DNA of 64,000 nucleotides from JAQBQZ01 sp040390775. GTDB taxonomy: Bacteria > Patescibacteriota > Minisyncoccia > Phycocordibacterales > CAIRYW01. The stretch spans positions 1 to 64,000 of the forward strand of contig JAZJXR010000014.1 in assembly GCA_040390775.1 (NCBI GenBank). The letters run 5' to 3'. The position numbers and the translations under genes are program-made. Positions 41,959 through 49,410 of this stretch are shown here, in pieces. Below the pieces are notes generated by a model. The model made no database searches. It had not been told where the DNA came from and saw only the letters and a list, made by a program, of their open reading frames with translations. Positions within the stretch are counted from its first letter, which is position 1, and every line of letters begins with the position of its first letter.

Positions 41959-42456
41959 ATGGTAAGTTTAAACGAGGGCGCACCTGAAGAAAAACCTTCT
42001 AAAGAGGAGGTTAGTGAGGTAATCGAAATGTTCGACCAAGCATTTGCTCGACGAGATGGGGATGAAAAACCTGTAGATGAGACGGTAGAGCAGATAGAGC
42101 AAAAATATTCTGCTGCATGGGATTTAATTAACTCTAGTGAAAGCACTGCGGAACAAATACTCCAATTGAAAAAAGATTTGGCAGCAAAATACAACGACGA
42201 AATTTTAGGAGGCAAATCAGTTCCTGAAGAATGGAGAACCAGAAGGGTCAAAATTAAAAAAGAGATGGTTGAGAAGGCAAACAAAGGTGAGGATTTCAAA
42301 GCATTAATGAAAGAATATAACGGGCTGGATGCATCTTTAGATACTCCAGACTTTAAAAATTATCGGGAATGGAAAAAAGAAAAGGACTATCTCGAGCAAT
42401 TATTTAACATAGTAGATCATACATACGATAGAAAAACAGGAAAAACAAGTTTCTAG
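41959..42456 (+). CDS. Hypothetical protein
   Basis: A 165-residue highly charged soluble protein, rich in Lys and Glu, probably helical (EEVSEVIEMFDQAFARRDGDEKPVDETVEQIEQKYSAAWDLI). No domain recognised and no membrane segment. It is convergent with the toxin gene and their stop codons share the CTAG at 42453-42456. It may follow recA on the same transcript (29 nt gap) or be independent. Confidence 0.65.
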   Translation: MVSLNEGAPEEKPSKEEVSEVIEMFDQAFARRDGDEKPVDETVEQIEQKYSAAWDLINSSESTAEQILQLKKDLAAKYNDEILGGKSVPEEWRTRRVKIKKEMVEKANKGEDFKALMKEYNGLDASLDTPDFKNYREWKKEKDYLEQLFNIVDHTYDRKTGKTSF

Positions 42457-42710
42457 TTGTAGATAGAATGATCGCCTACGGCATGAAAGCGTACGAGCCT
42501 ATTGCTCACGAATGAAAATATGATTCTGTATTTGTGATCGATCGAAAATGCCCAATAATTTTTCATATCTCCAGATAGCTTGTGCGTTTTTAGTCGAGAA
42601 TCAAAGGGATCTTTGAGGAAAATACGTTCTCGTATCTCCGCCATTTCCTTGATCGTGAACGGCAATTTTTTGTAGAGGCGCTTGAATCTAGGAGAATAAT
42701 CTATTGTCAT
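42453..42710 (-). CDS. RelE/YafQ-type toxin of a toxin-antitoxin pair
   Basis: An 85-residue protein of the RelE/ParE superfamily: YSPRFKRLYKKLP at the N-terminus, KLSGDMKNYWAFSIDHKYRIIFSF in the core and HAVGDHSIYN at the end. The final DH...Y resembles YafQ-like catalytic residues (His/Tyr). Such toxins cut mRNA on the ribosome. The gene starts 4 nt after the antitoxin stop. Confidence 0.88.
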   Translation of the reverse strand: MTIDYSPRFKRLYKKLPFTIKEMAEIRERIFLKDPFDSRLKTHKLSGDMKNYWAFSIDHKYRIIFSFVSNRLVRFHAVGDHSIYN

Positions 42711-42714
42711 GGAT

Positions 42715-42930
42715 TTATCTCAAATCCCTAAGAGATCGAAGCCTTTTACCCTTACCTGCAGCAAATTCCCTCTCGCTGGCCTCCAAATCGCCGATCAGCT
42801 CTCGGTGTCTCCACATACGAAGAAGATCACGAAAAAACTCGCTCTTGGATGCGTAATCCCCGTCCTTAACAGCCGTTTCTACCTCTCGGCGCATATTAGA
42901 TGGCAATGAAATGTTGATGATATTTCTCAT
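42715..42930 (-). CDS. Ribbon-helix-helix antitoxin
   Basis: A 71-residue protein beginning with a MRNIINISLPSNMRREVETAV ribbon and YASKSEFFRDLLRMW helix-helix, the DNA-binding CopG-like fold. The C-terminal half (RELIGDLEASEREFAAGKGKRL) would wrap the toxin. Translation begins just downstream of a palindromic operator that overlaps its promoter, which indicates autorepression. Confidence 0.9.
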   Translation of the reverse strand: MRNIINISLPSNMRREVETAVKDGDYASKSEFFRDLLRMWRHRELIGDLEASEREFAAGKGKRLRSLRDLR

Positions 42931-42946
42931 GGTTTATATGACGATG

Positions 42947-42993
42947 TGTAATACAATATGTTACATATTATTACAGGCAAATCTACATGTCAA
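42947..42993 (-). promoter_or_regulatory. Toxin-antitoxin promoter with palindromic operator
   Basis: Minus strand TTGACA (42993-42988), 17-nt spacer and TAATAT (42970-42965). The nested palindrome TGTAAT-AC-AATATG-TTA-CATATT-ATTACA (42947-42975) covers the -10 box. RHH antitoxins usually bind such sites to repress their own operon. Confidence 0.8.
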
Positions 42994-42996
42994 GGA

Positions 42997-43025
42997 TTGA
43001 CAGGGTGTGCTGCCGCGCCCATACT
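42997..43025 (+). promoter_or_regulatory. Possible plus-strand promoter facing the gene-free region
   Basis: TTGACA followed by a 17-nt spacer and a weak CATACT. It points away from the toxin-antitoxin operon into 43030-43384, which holds no convincing gene. Weak -10, so uncertain. Confidence 0.35.
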
Positions 43026-43249
43026 GTTTCTAAGTGCGTGCGCTTATCTTCTACGCAGGTGACTAGCAAAGACGATACGTAAACACTTTTTTGCGAAACC
43101 CATCACAAGACACGATACAATACACAAGAAGCACGGGCAGCAAACTCATGTTCTTTGGTCAAAGGAAAATATACTAAACATCACAAAGCTAGGACACGAT
43201 TGGCCAAGGAAGAACTCCTAGAAAATTTTCCGCGACAAAACGCCATGCT

Positions 43250-43329
43250 GAGGGGGAAATGCATATCTTGCAAGATTAAGTCGTCACCGACAAGCCATTG
43301 GGCAATCTAGCAAAATATCTTTCCCCCTC
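43250..43329. ncRNA. Candidate structured RNA element
   Basis: This is the most folded part of a 496-base gene-free stretch (42931-43426). GAGGGGGAAA (43250-43259) pairs with TTTCCCCCTC (43320-43329), 10 bp without error. Further inward ATAT/ATAT, TTGC/GCAA and AGATT/AATCT continue the stem with single mismatches, ending in a two-way branch of GTCG-TCAC-CGAC and GCC-ATTG-GGC. Strand is uncertain: on the plus strand it would be near the 3' end of a transcript from 42997 to the 43359 terminator. I did not find tmRNA, RNase P or SRP RNA signatures. A plus-strand frame of about 75 codons (about 43085-43313) crosses it but has no good start. Confidence 0.45.
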
Positions 43330-43358
43330 TCATGGGAAATTAACCTTTATTAAAAATT

Positions 43359-43384
43359 AGCGCGGCTCCGAAGGAGCCGCGCTT
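43359..43384. terminator. Strong GC-rich hairpin next to scaffold gap
   Basis: AGCGCGGCTCC and GGAGCCGCGCT pair almost perfectly around GAA. On the minus strand it lies past the stop codon of the 43427 gene and is followed by TAATTTTT. On the plus strand any T-run would be inside the N10 gap at 43385-43394. Confidence 0.7.
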
Positions 43385-43394
43385 NNNNNNNNNN
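43385..43394. other. Scaffold gap (N10)
   Basis: Ten N of nominal length directly after a strong hairpin and before a C7 run; assemblies often break at such places. Confidence 0.9.
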
Positions 43395-43426
43395 CCCCCC
43401 CGCTTTTGTGTTTGCATGAACTATCT

Positions 43427-43807
43427 CTAGCCTGCCGCAGCCAGCTTCACTTTCACCCTCTTGCTCTTCGTCGTAGCGAGGTAGCCAATCGTTCCCACAA
43501 TGTTTGAAGCAGGGATCACAGCCTCCGGATGCGAATTTGCGTAGACGATGCCCACAGGGTGAAGATCTGCGCGGCTCGCCATCATCCGCATCTCGATCGC
43601 AAACACCCAGCCCACTCCAACGGAATAGCACACTCTCTTGGGGCGAGCCATAGAGCGCCGCGCGACGTTATTATCTGGACGCCACTCTCCAAAGAATCCC
43701 TTGGGATAGAACGCCCAGCCTTTGGCGCCTTCCCTGCCATTCACCTGAGTAAGCATGTGATGCGTAGCGTAAACAACGATGGATTGACGATCGAATCTAA
43801 AGAACAT
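43427..43807 (-). CDS. Hypothetical protein
   Basis: A 126-residue protein with a good Shine-Dalgarno GGAGG 7 nt before the ATG, a rarity in this window. It reads FFRFDRQSIVVYATHHML...GWAFYPKGFFGEWRPDNN, then a hydrophobic VGVGWVFAIEM patch and a basic SKRVKVKLAAAG end. No domain recognised. Frame is supported by the ribosome site and by the terminator hairpin on its 3' side. Confidence 0.7.
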   Translation of the reverse strand: MFFRFDRQSIVVYATHHMLTQVNGREGAKGWAFYPKGFFGEWRPDNNVARRSMARPKRVCYSVGVGWVFAIEMRMMASRADLHPVGIVYANSHPEAVIPASNIVGTIGYLATTKSKRVKVKLAAAG

Positions 43808-43833
43808 AGTTTGCCTCCATTTGTGATTGAAAG

Positions 43834-43864
43834 AACAACAAAACAGACCCTCACTCGAGGGCCT
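43834..43864 (-). terminator. Terminator after the DUF2283 gene
   Basis: AACAG-a-CCCTC pairs with GAGGG-c-CTGTT around a short loop; on the minus strand the hairpin is followed by TTTTG. It closes the DUF4258-DUF2283 unit that begins at 44467. Confidence 0.7.
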
Positions 43865-44020
43865 GTTTTTGCTTTCAAATACTTTAGGAGTTATTCAAAA
43901 CAAAAGCTGGACCTCGAGTTTTCTCGTGTCTTAATGGCTCGGCGCTTTGTGTTAAATATTTTTTGCATGTTTAGATTATATACTAGCTTACTCTTTCCAC
44001 ATACTCCCCTGTTTCTGAAT

Positions 44021-44236
44021 TTATGCAGAAGCCCCGATAGGGATTTCGAAATTCAAATGACTGAGACCTTTTGGCTTGATTTTCTTGCTGGCATTCAAAA
44101 TCTCTATCCCCAGAATCTTGTTCCCCTTGCCAAGGTCTACAATGATGCCTTCCTCCACTTCTTTATTACGCGAGAAAATGCCCTCTTGAAACTGAAGGTA
44201 CATCGCGTCTATTTTTTTGTCATAAGTGATTTTCAT
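44021..44236 (-). CDS. DUF2283 family protein
   Basis: A 71-residue protein that shows the complete DUF2283 pattern: MKITYDKKIDAMYLQF at the start, then EEGIIVDLGKGNKILGIEILNASKKI. The family consists of small beta-rich proteins of unknown function often found next to DUF4258 proteins; here the DUF4258 gene lies 9 nt upstream in the same unit. This suggests an antitoxin-like role, which is an inference. Confidence 0.88.
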   Translation of the reverse strand: MKITYDKKIDAMYLQFQEGIFSRNKEVEEGIIVDLGKGNKILGIEILNASKKIKPKGLSHLNFEIPIGASA

Positions 44237-44245
44237 TTTTGTTTA

Positions 44246-44467
44246 TTATTTCATCATATGCCATATAGCCGATATGATTATGTAAGCCCGCTTCTTCTTT
44301 ATGAAAACAATCTTGATCACTCCTTTTGGAAACTTCTTGAAGACTAAATTTCTACTTTCATAGCCAGCCCCCACCTTATCTGGAACTAAGAGGGCATTCC
44401 TTATCATATTTTCTGTAATGCCTCTAAGGATCATCCTCTCTTTAGCATGCCCTGTATAGTAGATCAT
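44246..44467 (-). CDS. DUF4258 family protein (putative toxin-like partner)
   Basis: A 73-residue protein with the DUF4258 signature: YYTGHAKERMILRGITENMIRNAL and a later VFIKKKRAYIIISAIW strand. Start set at 44467 because a TGA-TATTAT box (44478-44486) overlaps the next earlier ATG at 44479; a start there would add four residues. The fold resembles RelE-like toxins. With the DUF2283 gene it forms a two-gene unit ended by the 43834 terminator. Confidence 0.82.
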   Translation of the reverse strand: MIYYTGHAKERMILRGITENMIRNALLVPDKVGAGYESRNLVFKKFPKGVIKIVFIKKKRAYIIISAIWHMMK

Positions 44468-44566
44468 TGGCCAATCCATAATATCACACCCGAAGCCTGA
44501 ATTGAAAGACGAAAAACAAAGTGATTGTTTACAGCTCAAAAATTTCCTCCTAAATTTAGTTAAATT

Positions 44567-45143
44567 TTACGAAACCCTTTCCACATACTCCCCTGTTTCT
44601 GTATTGATTCGGATTATATCGCCTTCGTTTATAAACATCGGCGCAGTGATCGTGGCACCAGTTTCGAGAGTGACGAGCTTGTTGCCGCCTTTGGCGGTAT
44701 CACCTCGCACAGCAGGAGGCGCTTCTGTGACTTTTAGCTCTACCTTTACCGGAAGCTCTATACCGAAAATCTTGTCCTCAAACAGCTTGGCTTCAATTAC
44801 AGAGTTCGGCCTTATGAATTTCACGCCATTTCCAAGAAGCTCATCTGTAAGCTTGAAGCGCTTCGAAGGATCATTTTCTTCNNNNNNNNNNGAACCACCT
44901 CTCGCCGCGATTTTCGTAAAGATATTTTACATTCTTCACTTCAATCTCCGCCTCTTCTGCTTTGTCCGTCGCGCCAAAAGAATGCTCGATCACGCGGCCA
45001 GAGATCACGTTGCGAAGCTTTGTAGCATTCACAGGCTTTCGCATTTGCTTCCTAAACACATGCGAAGAAAGCACCTCGTAAGGCTCATTATCAAAGATAA
45101 TGCACTTCCTTTCTCTTATTTCAGAGTATTCGAGCATTGCCAT
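44567..45143 (-). CDS. efp: Translation elongation factor P (with scaffold gap)
   Basis: EF-P rescues ribosomes stalled on polyproline. The N-terminal KOW domain (ECSEIRERKCIIFDNEPYEVLSS-like start from MAMLEYSEI) runs to YLYENRGERWF. The middle is broken by the N10 gap (44882-44891) and resumes with EENDPSKRFKLTDELL; by family length only a few codons are lost. The OB domains end in GATITAPMFINEGDIIRINTETGEYVERV. The loop that carries the modified residue reads FRKQMRKPVNAT instead of the usual PGKG/PGR type. Last gene of the rpsF-ssb-rpsR-efp cluster. Confidence 0.93.
44882..44891. other. Scaffold gap (N10) inside efp
   Basis: Ten N between codons for RWF and EEND. The length is nominal, since it would shift the frame if taken literally. 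Confidence 0.9.
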
Positions 45144-45155
45144 AGGGGTAAAAAA

Positions 45156-45365
45156 TTATCGCGATACGTAAGGTAGAAGCCCCATAAACCTTGCAAGCTT
45201 GATAGCGTTCGCAAGCTTTCTCTGATTCTTGGCGCAGACGCCCGTCTTCTTTGTGCTCATGATTCGGCCGTGCGGATTGATGAATCGCTTTAGGATATCT
45301 GTGTCTTTGTAATCTATGTGATTGATGCCGTTTTGCTTAAAAAAGCATTGTTTTGAATTTGTCAT
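45156..45365 (-). CDS. rpsR: Small ribosomal subunit protein bS18
   Basis: A 69-residue protein of the platform of the 30S subunit, where it pairs with bS6. The family block is visible: HIDYKDTDILKRFINPHGRIMSTKKTGVCAKNQRKLANAIKLARFMGLLPY. Length is normal. It follows ssb by 19 nt and precedes efp by 12 nt. Confidence 0.97.
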   Translation of the reverse strand: MTNSKQCFFKQNGINHIDYKDTDILKRFINPHGRIMSTKKTGVCAKNQRKLANAIKLARFMGLLPYVSR

Positions 45366-45384
45366 AATTTTTCTCTGTTATTTT

Positions 45385-45846
45385 CTAGAAAGGAATATCT
45401 TCTATGTTAATTTCTTCTTCCGGATACTGGATTTGAGATCCATTATCTTTTTCTTCTGGAGCCTTGGATGAGGTTGATTCTGTTTTTGGAGCATAAGAGC
45501 CTCCTGTAGAAACACCACCGGACTTCGGGCCAAATTGGAAATTCTCCACAATTATTTCTGTGCGATATTTCTTCTGGCCGTCCGCCGCATCCCAGCTTCG
45601 AGATTCGATCCTGCCCTCGACGTAAAGAGAGCTGCCCTTCTTCATATACTGCTGGATCAGCTCTGCCTGCTTGCCAAAGACCACGATGTTGTGAAAATCG
45701 CTTTTCTCCTGCTTGACGCCATTTTTATCTTTGTATGTGCGATTGGTAGCAAGCCCAAAACTCGCTACTTTGATGCCCGACGGAAGCGCCCGGATCTCCG
45801 GATCCTTGGTGATATTCCCGAAAAGCATAGCTTTGTTTAGATACAT
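45385..45846 (-). CDS. ssb: Single-stranded DNA-binding protein
   Basis: A 153-residue protein that coats single-stranded DNA in replication and repair. It has an OB-fold from MYLNKAMLFGNITKDPEIRALPSG to KYRTEIIVENFQFGPKSG, then a Gly/Ser/Lys-rich linker and the acidic tip EINIEDIPF that recruits partner proteins. It sits between rpsF and rpsR, the classical bacterial arrangement. Confidence 0.96.
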   Translation of the reverse strand: MYLNKAMLFGNITKDPEIRALPSGIKVASFGLATNRTYKDKNGVKQEKSDFHNIVVFGKQAELIQQYMKKGSSLYVEGRIESRSWDAADGQKKYRTEIIVENFQFGPKSGGVSTGGSYAPKTESTSSKAPEEKDNGSQIQYPEEEINIEDIPF

Positions 45847-45858
45847 ATGTAACTCTAA

Positions 45859-46332
45859 TTATACCACAAGGCTATCGATCGATTTGTCGAGCTCTTCCAC
45901 ATTCACTTCTTGCTTCGGATCCTTCTTGCCATCTTCCTTCTTATCTCGCTTGATCTCTTTGTCGCGGATAAATTTCGCGCCATATAGCGTGCTCTCGCGC
46001 ACCGTAGTGATGAGCAGAAAGCGGATCACGTTCTCCATCGCGTCCATCTCCTTCTTGAACCCTTCGATCGATGCCGTAGGCGCCTCAAATTTGATCCAAC
46101 CAAAATACGCCTCATTATTCACCTTCTTATCCCCCTTTATGACCTTTTCGATCGGGTAGGCTAGAACCCGCAACCTTGGAAAGTCTTCTGTGATCGTTTC
46201 TGCCTTGATTTTCTCAAGAGCATCTTTGATCCTCGAGACTTCGTGAGCGACGTTTTCGTCCCCCACAAACGGAGCGATATGGAAGCCTACTTCGTAGACC
46301 TGCATTCCCTCCTTGGATGTGTTTTCTTGCAT
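45859..46332 (-). CDS. rpsF: Small ribosomal subunit protein bS6
   Basis: A 157-residue protein, longer than the usual ~100 because of a Lys/Glu-rich C-terminal tail (KRDKKEDGKKDPKQEVNVEELDKSI). The core MQVYEVGFHIAPFVGDENVAHEVSRIKDAL...LAYPIEKVIKGDKKVNNEAYFGWIKFEA...FKKEMDAMENVIRFLLIT is the bS6 ferredoxin-like fold. It is the first gene of the rpsF-ssb-rpsR-efp cluster. Confidence 0.93.
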   Translation of the reverse strand: MQENTSKEGMQVYEVGFHIAPFVGDENVAHEVSRIKDALEKIKAETITEDFPRLRVLAYPIEKVIKGDKKVNNEAYFGWIKFEAPTASIEGFKKEMDAMENVIRFLLITTVRESTLYGAKFIRDKEIKRDKKEDGKKDPKQEVNVEELDKSIDSLVV

Positions 46333-46413
46333 TTTTATATAATTTCAAACCTAATAAAGCCTCTTTCAAGGCCAAGGCAGAGTAGCACGAAATATGGACA
46401 TCCGCAAGAAATA

Positions 46414-46441
46414 AAAATGACCCTCGATATTTAGAGGGTCA
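46414..46441 (-). terminator. Terminator after the 46439 response-regulator gene
   Basis: GACCCTC and GAGGGTC form a 7-bp hairpin with loop GATATTTA. On the minus strand it is followed by ATTTTTATTTC, beginning just past the stop codon. Confidence 0.85.
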
Positions 46442-47161
46442 GGGTGCCACAAGAGATTTGCGCAAAGAATCACTCGCCAAAAATCTACCCAAATCGATAC
46501 GGCTCATCTTTTTGATCCGAGTCGGCAAACCCTTCTCGCATACTTTGCCTTCGCCAATGTAGGTGAGGAAAATAGGCCCCTCAAATCCAAGAGCAAAGAT
46601 GCGTTCGAGTAGCGTTTGGCCGCCACCTTCATAGGACAGAAACTCCTCCGGAAAGACAAGGAGCTTTATTCTCTCCTTGAATTTCGCGACAGCATCAAGG
46701 AGGGTATCAATCGTAGACGCCTCCTTCACGGTGACGGTCGGACCAAGAGCTTTCACCCACTGATCTTTCCATCCCGAGTTTGAATCTGCCACAATGACAT
46801 AATTCCCTTTGGACAAAGAGCTAAGGTACTCACCAAGTTTCTCTTTGTCGACAAACAGATCGCAGCCTTGCTGAATCATTTCATCAGCATAGCCAGGCTG
46901 AGCAGATGATGCCACAAGCAACCCTTTGAAAAAATGCTCCTCGCGGATGATTCTTGCAAAATTGTCGCTTGAGGATCGGCCATCAGGAAGGCGCACATCT
47001 AGGATGATCACATCCAGATCAGGATTCTCACCGAGAAGTTTGATGCCCTCGGCAAAATCTTCTGCATACAGAAAACTGAGCGTCTCTGCCCAATCTACTG
47101 AAGCGGCTTCAATGGCATGTCTGAGAATCGCTGAATCTTCTATAACTAGGACTGTTTTCAT
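46439..47161 (-). CDS. Two-receiver-like response regulator
   Basis: A 240-residue protein. Residues 1-120 form a receiver domain (VLVIEDSAILR, phospho-acceptor Asp in VIILDVRLPDG, Lys in LFVDKEKL). A second receiver-like half follows at about 120-235 (NYVIVADSNSGWKDQWVKALGPTVTV...LLVFPEEF...GFEGPIFLTYIG) without clear acidic pocket, so it may be a degenerate copy. No HTH is visible. It stands alone on the minus strand. Confidence 0.8.
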   Translation of the reverse strand: MKTVLVIEDSAILRHAIEAASVDWAETLSFLYAEDFAEGIKLLGENPDLDVIILDVRLPDGRSSSDNFARIIREEHFFKGLLVASSAQPGYADEMIQQGCDLFVDKEKLGEYLSSLSKGNYVIVADSNSGWKDQWVKALGPTVTVKEASTIDTLLDAVAKFKERIKLLVFPEEFLSYEGGGQTLLERIFALGFEGPIFLTYIGEGKVCEKGLPTRIKKMSRIDLGRFLASDSLRKSLVAP

Positions 47162-47218
47162 AGAACATTTGGGGTTGGGGGTTCATATTACTGTAGTCAT
47201 AAAACCACAGCCTTGATT

Positions 47219-47971
47219 TTAAATCAAGTTCCAAAGTTTTTTGGAATTTGCGAGAAGCTGCTTGGACACTTCTTCTATAGAAAGCCCTTTTATTTCTGCG
47301 ATTTTTTTTACTACTTCTACTACATAAGCTGGCTCATTCCTTTTGCCGCGATATGGCACGGGCGATACAAACGGGCAATCAGTTTCGGAAAGAATTCTGT
47401 CGAGAGGAATAAATTTGAGTAACTCCTCGTATTCATTGGCAAACGTGATTACCCCCGTGAAAGAAAGAGTGAAACCAAGATTCAGAAACCCCTCCGCAAT
47501 TTCTTTCGATCCCGCAAAGAAATGCACATTGCCTTTTACATCTGGATATTTTTTCAAAATCTCTATCGCATCCTCGTATGCATTCCTAATGTGAAGCATC
47601 AAAGGCTTCCCCGCTTCTATCGCAAGCTCAATTTGCTGTATAAATAATTTTTTCTGGTTTTCTTTTTCACCTTCCTCACCGTGAAAATAATCCAAACCGC
47701 ACTCTCCTATCGCCACCACCTTTTCAGATTTAAGAAGCTCTCTATAGCTACCCGCATCAAAATCCTCTTTCGTATCCGTCGGATGCTGGCCGATTATCGC
47801 CCACATATTTGGATTTGCTTCTGCAAGCTCTACAGCCCATTTCGAGCTCGCCAAATCTACGCCCACATTGATAATGCCTACTCTTGCATCATTCGCTCTC
47901 TTTATCACCTCCTCCCTATCCGCATCATATTCAGGAAAATTCAAATGCGCATGATTGTCTATGAATTGCAT
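47219..47971 (-). CDS. tatD: TatD family metal-dependent hydrolase/DNase
   Basis: A 250-residue TIM-barrel hydrolase. Metal-binding residues are IDNHAHLNF, GECGLDYF, LMLHIRNA and SETDCPFVSP. TatD enzymes are 3'-5' DNA exonucleases and quality-control proteins. It ends at LLANSKKLWNLI, the usual last helix. It starts 1 nt after the metG stop codon and is co-transcribed with it. Confidence 0.95.
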   Translation of the reverse strand: MQFIDNHAHLNFPEYDADREEVIKRANDARVGIINVGVDLASSKWAVELAEANPNMWAIIGQHPTDTKEDFDAGSYRELLKSEKVVAIGECGLDYFHGEEGEKENQKKLFIQQIELAIEAGKPLMLHIRNAYEDAIEILKKYPDVKGNVHFFAGSKEIAEGFLNLGFTLSFTGVITFANEYEELLKFIPLDRILSETDCPFVSPVPYRGKRNEPAYVVEVVKKIAEIKGLSIEEVSKQLLANSKKLWNLI

Positions 47972-47972
47972 A

Positions 47973-49409
47973 TTACTTTCGCAAAAATAGCGGCTCTGAA
48001 GGCATTTTGTTTGCTTTTATTGCCTCCTTCATCTTTGCTGAAGTGTCTGGCATTACAGCGGTGAGCATTCGCCGAATGCTGTAAAGCTTTACTACCAAAT
48101 CTTTGATTATCTCTGTGCCCTTTTCTTTATCTGTTTTCACTAATTTATACGGCTCTGTCTTTTGGATTATTCCATCAAGCTCCGAGATTTTTGCCCAAAT
48201 ATAATCCATTGCGCCTTTGAATTCAAATTTATCGAGAAATGCATGATATGCGCTCATATCCTCGTGTGGAGCAATTTCCACCGGTCCATCCAAATTATCT
48301 TCCGCCATTTTCATGATCCGCGAAGTCAGATTGCCGATACCATTTGCAAGGTTTGCATTGTAGCTCTCTTTAAAACGTTCTAAGGTGAAAGGACTATCCT
48401 CAAAAGGATGCAGCTCTCGCAATACAAAATACCGAAGAGCATCAGTGCCGTATTCTGAAACGATGTCGTAAGGATTTATTGCATTGCCAAGAGATTTAGA
48501 CATCTTCATGCCCCCCTCGCCCGTAATGAATCCATCGATCACAATTGTACGTGTATTGGGAATATCTGCGGCCATAAGCATTGTTTGCCACATTGCAGCT
48601 TGTTGCCGAATATTATCCTTACCACAATATTGTACTGGGGTTCCGTTAATCCAAAATTTTTCGAAATTTTCCTGATTTTCTGGCCAGCCTAGGGTAGAAA
48701 TATAATTCACAAGAGCATCAAACCACACATACATTATATGATCTGGATCTCCAGGGACTTCTATCCCCCATGACATTTTGGACTTTAGGCGAGATATAGA
48801 AAAATCTTGTAGCCCACCCTGAACAAAACTCTTGATTTCATTGAAGCGAAAATCTGGCACTACAAATTCAGGATTTGCGGCATAAAAATTAAGCAACTTT
48901 TCTTGGAACATCGAAAATTTGAAAAAATAATTTTCTTCCTGTCTTATTTCTATCTGTTTATTAGGATGCAAAGGACAATATCCATTCACAAGTTCAGAAT
49001 CAGTCTTTTCTAGCTCGCAACCTACACAATATTTGGACTCATAATTCTTTTTATAAATATAGCCATTTTTATCACAACGTTTCCAAAATTCTTGAGCAGC
49101 TTTTTCATGATGAGAATCAGTAGTGCGAATAAAGTGAACATCGGGATGGATGTTCAGTAATTCTTTGAGCCCACGAAATTTTTCTGCATATTCATCAACG
49201 TATGATTTTACATCTTTTCCTGAAGCTTCAGCATCTGTAAGGAGCTTTGCACCATGCTCATCTGTACCTGTGTTAAAAAATACTTCAAATCCTTCGAGCA
49301 TTTTATAACGAGCTATTGCATCTGCGCGAACAATCTCCATAGCAAAACCTATGTGGGGCTCACCATTAACATACGGGAGTGTGGTGGTAATGTAAAAATT
49401 CTTTGCCAT
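47973..49409 (-). CDS. metG: Methionyl-tRNA synthetase
   Basis: A 478-residue class I synthetase that charges tRNA-Met and the initiator. The HIGH-type motif is PYVNGEPHIGFA (about 10-21), the zinc-knob cysteines are YCVGCELEKTD and GYCPLH, and the KMSKS loop is GGMKMSKSLGNA. The C-terminal anticodon domain ends in the short MPSEPLFLRK; no C-terminal tRNA-binding extension is present. It lies between the AI-2E transporter and tatD on one transcript. Confidence 0.96.
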   Translation of the reverse strand: MAKNFYITTTLPYVNGEPHIGFAMEIVRADAIARYKMLEGFEVFFNTGTDEHGAKLLTDAEASGKDVKSYVDEYAEKFRGLKELLNIHPDVHFIRTTDSHHEKAAQEFWKRCDKNGYIYKKNYESKYCVGCELEKTDSELVNGYCPLHPNKQIEIRQEENYFFKFSMFQEKLLNFYAANPEFVVPDFRFNEIKSFVQGGLQDFSISRLKSKMSWGIEVPGDPDHIMYVWFDALVNYISTLGWPENQENFEKFWINGTPVQYCGKDNIRQQAAMWQTMLMAADIPNTRTIVIDGFITGEGGMKMSKSLGNAINPYDIVSEYGTDALRYFVLRELHPFEDSPFTLERFKESYNANLANGIGNLTSRIMKMAEDNLDGPVEIAPHEDMSAYHAFLDKFEFKGAMDYIWAKISELDGIIQKTEPYKLVKTDKEKGTEIIKDLVVKLYSIRRMLTAVMPDTSAKMKEAIKANKMPSEPLFLRK

Positions 49410-49410
49410 C

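Noticed and set aside
43085..43313. Plus-strand frame of about 75 codons beside the toxin-antitoxin pair
   Set aside because: No ATG or ribosome site near its start, and it passes through the structured arm, so coding is unlikely.
42931..43426. tmRNA, RNase P RNA or SRP RNA in the gene-free stretch
   Set aside because: No T-arm or tag frame, no P4 signature and no GGAAG-type SRP loop were found on either strand.
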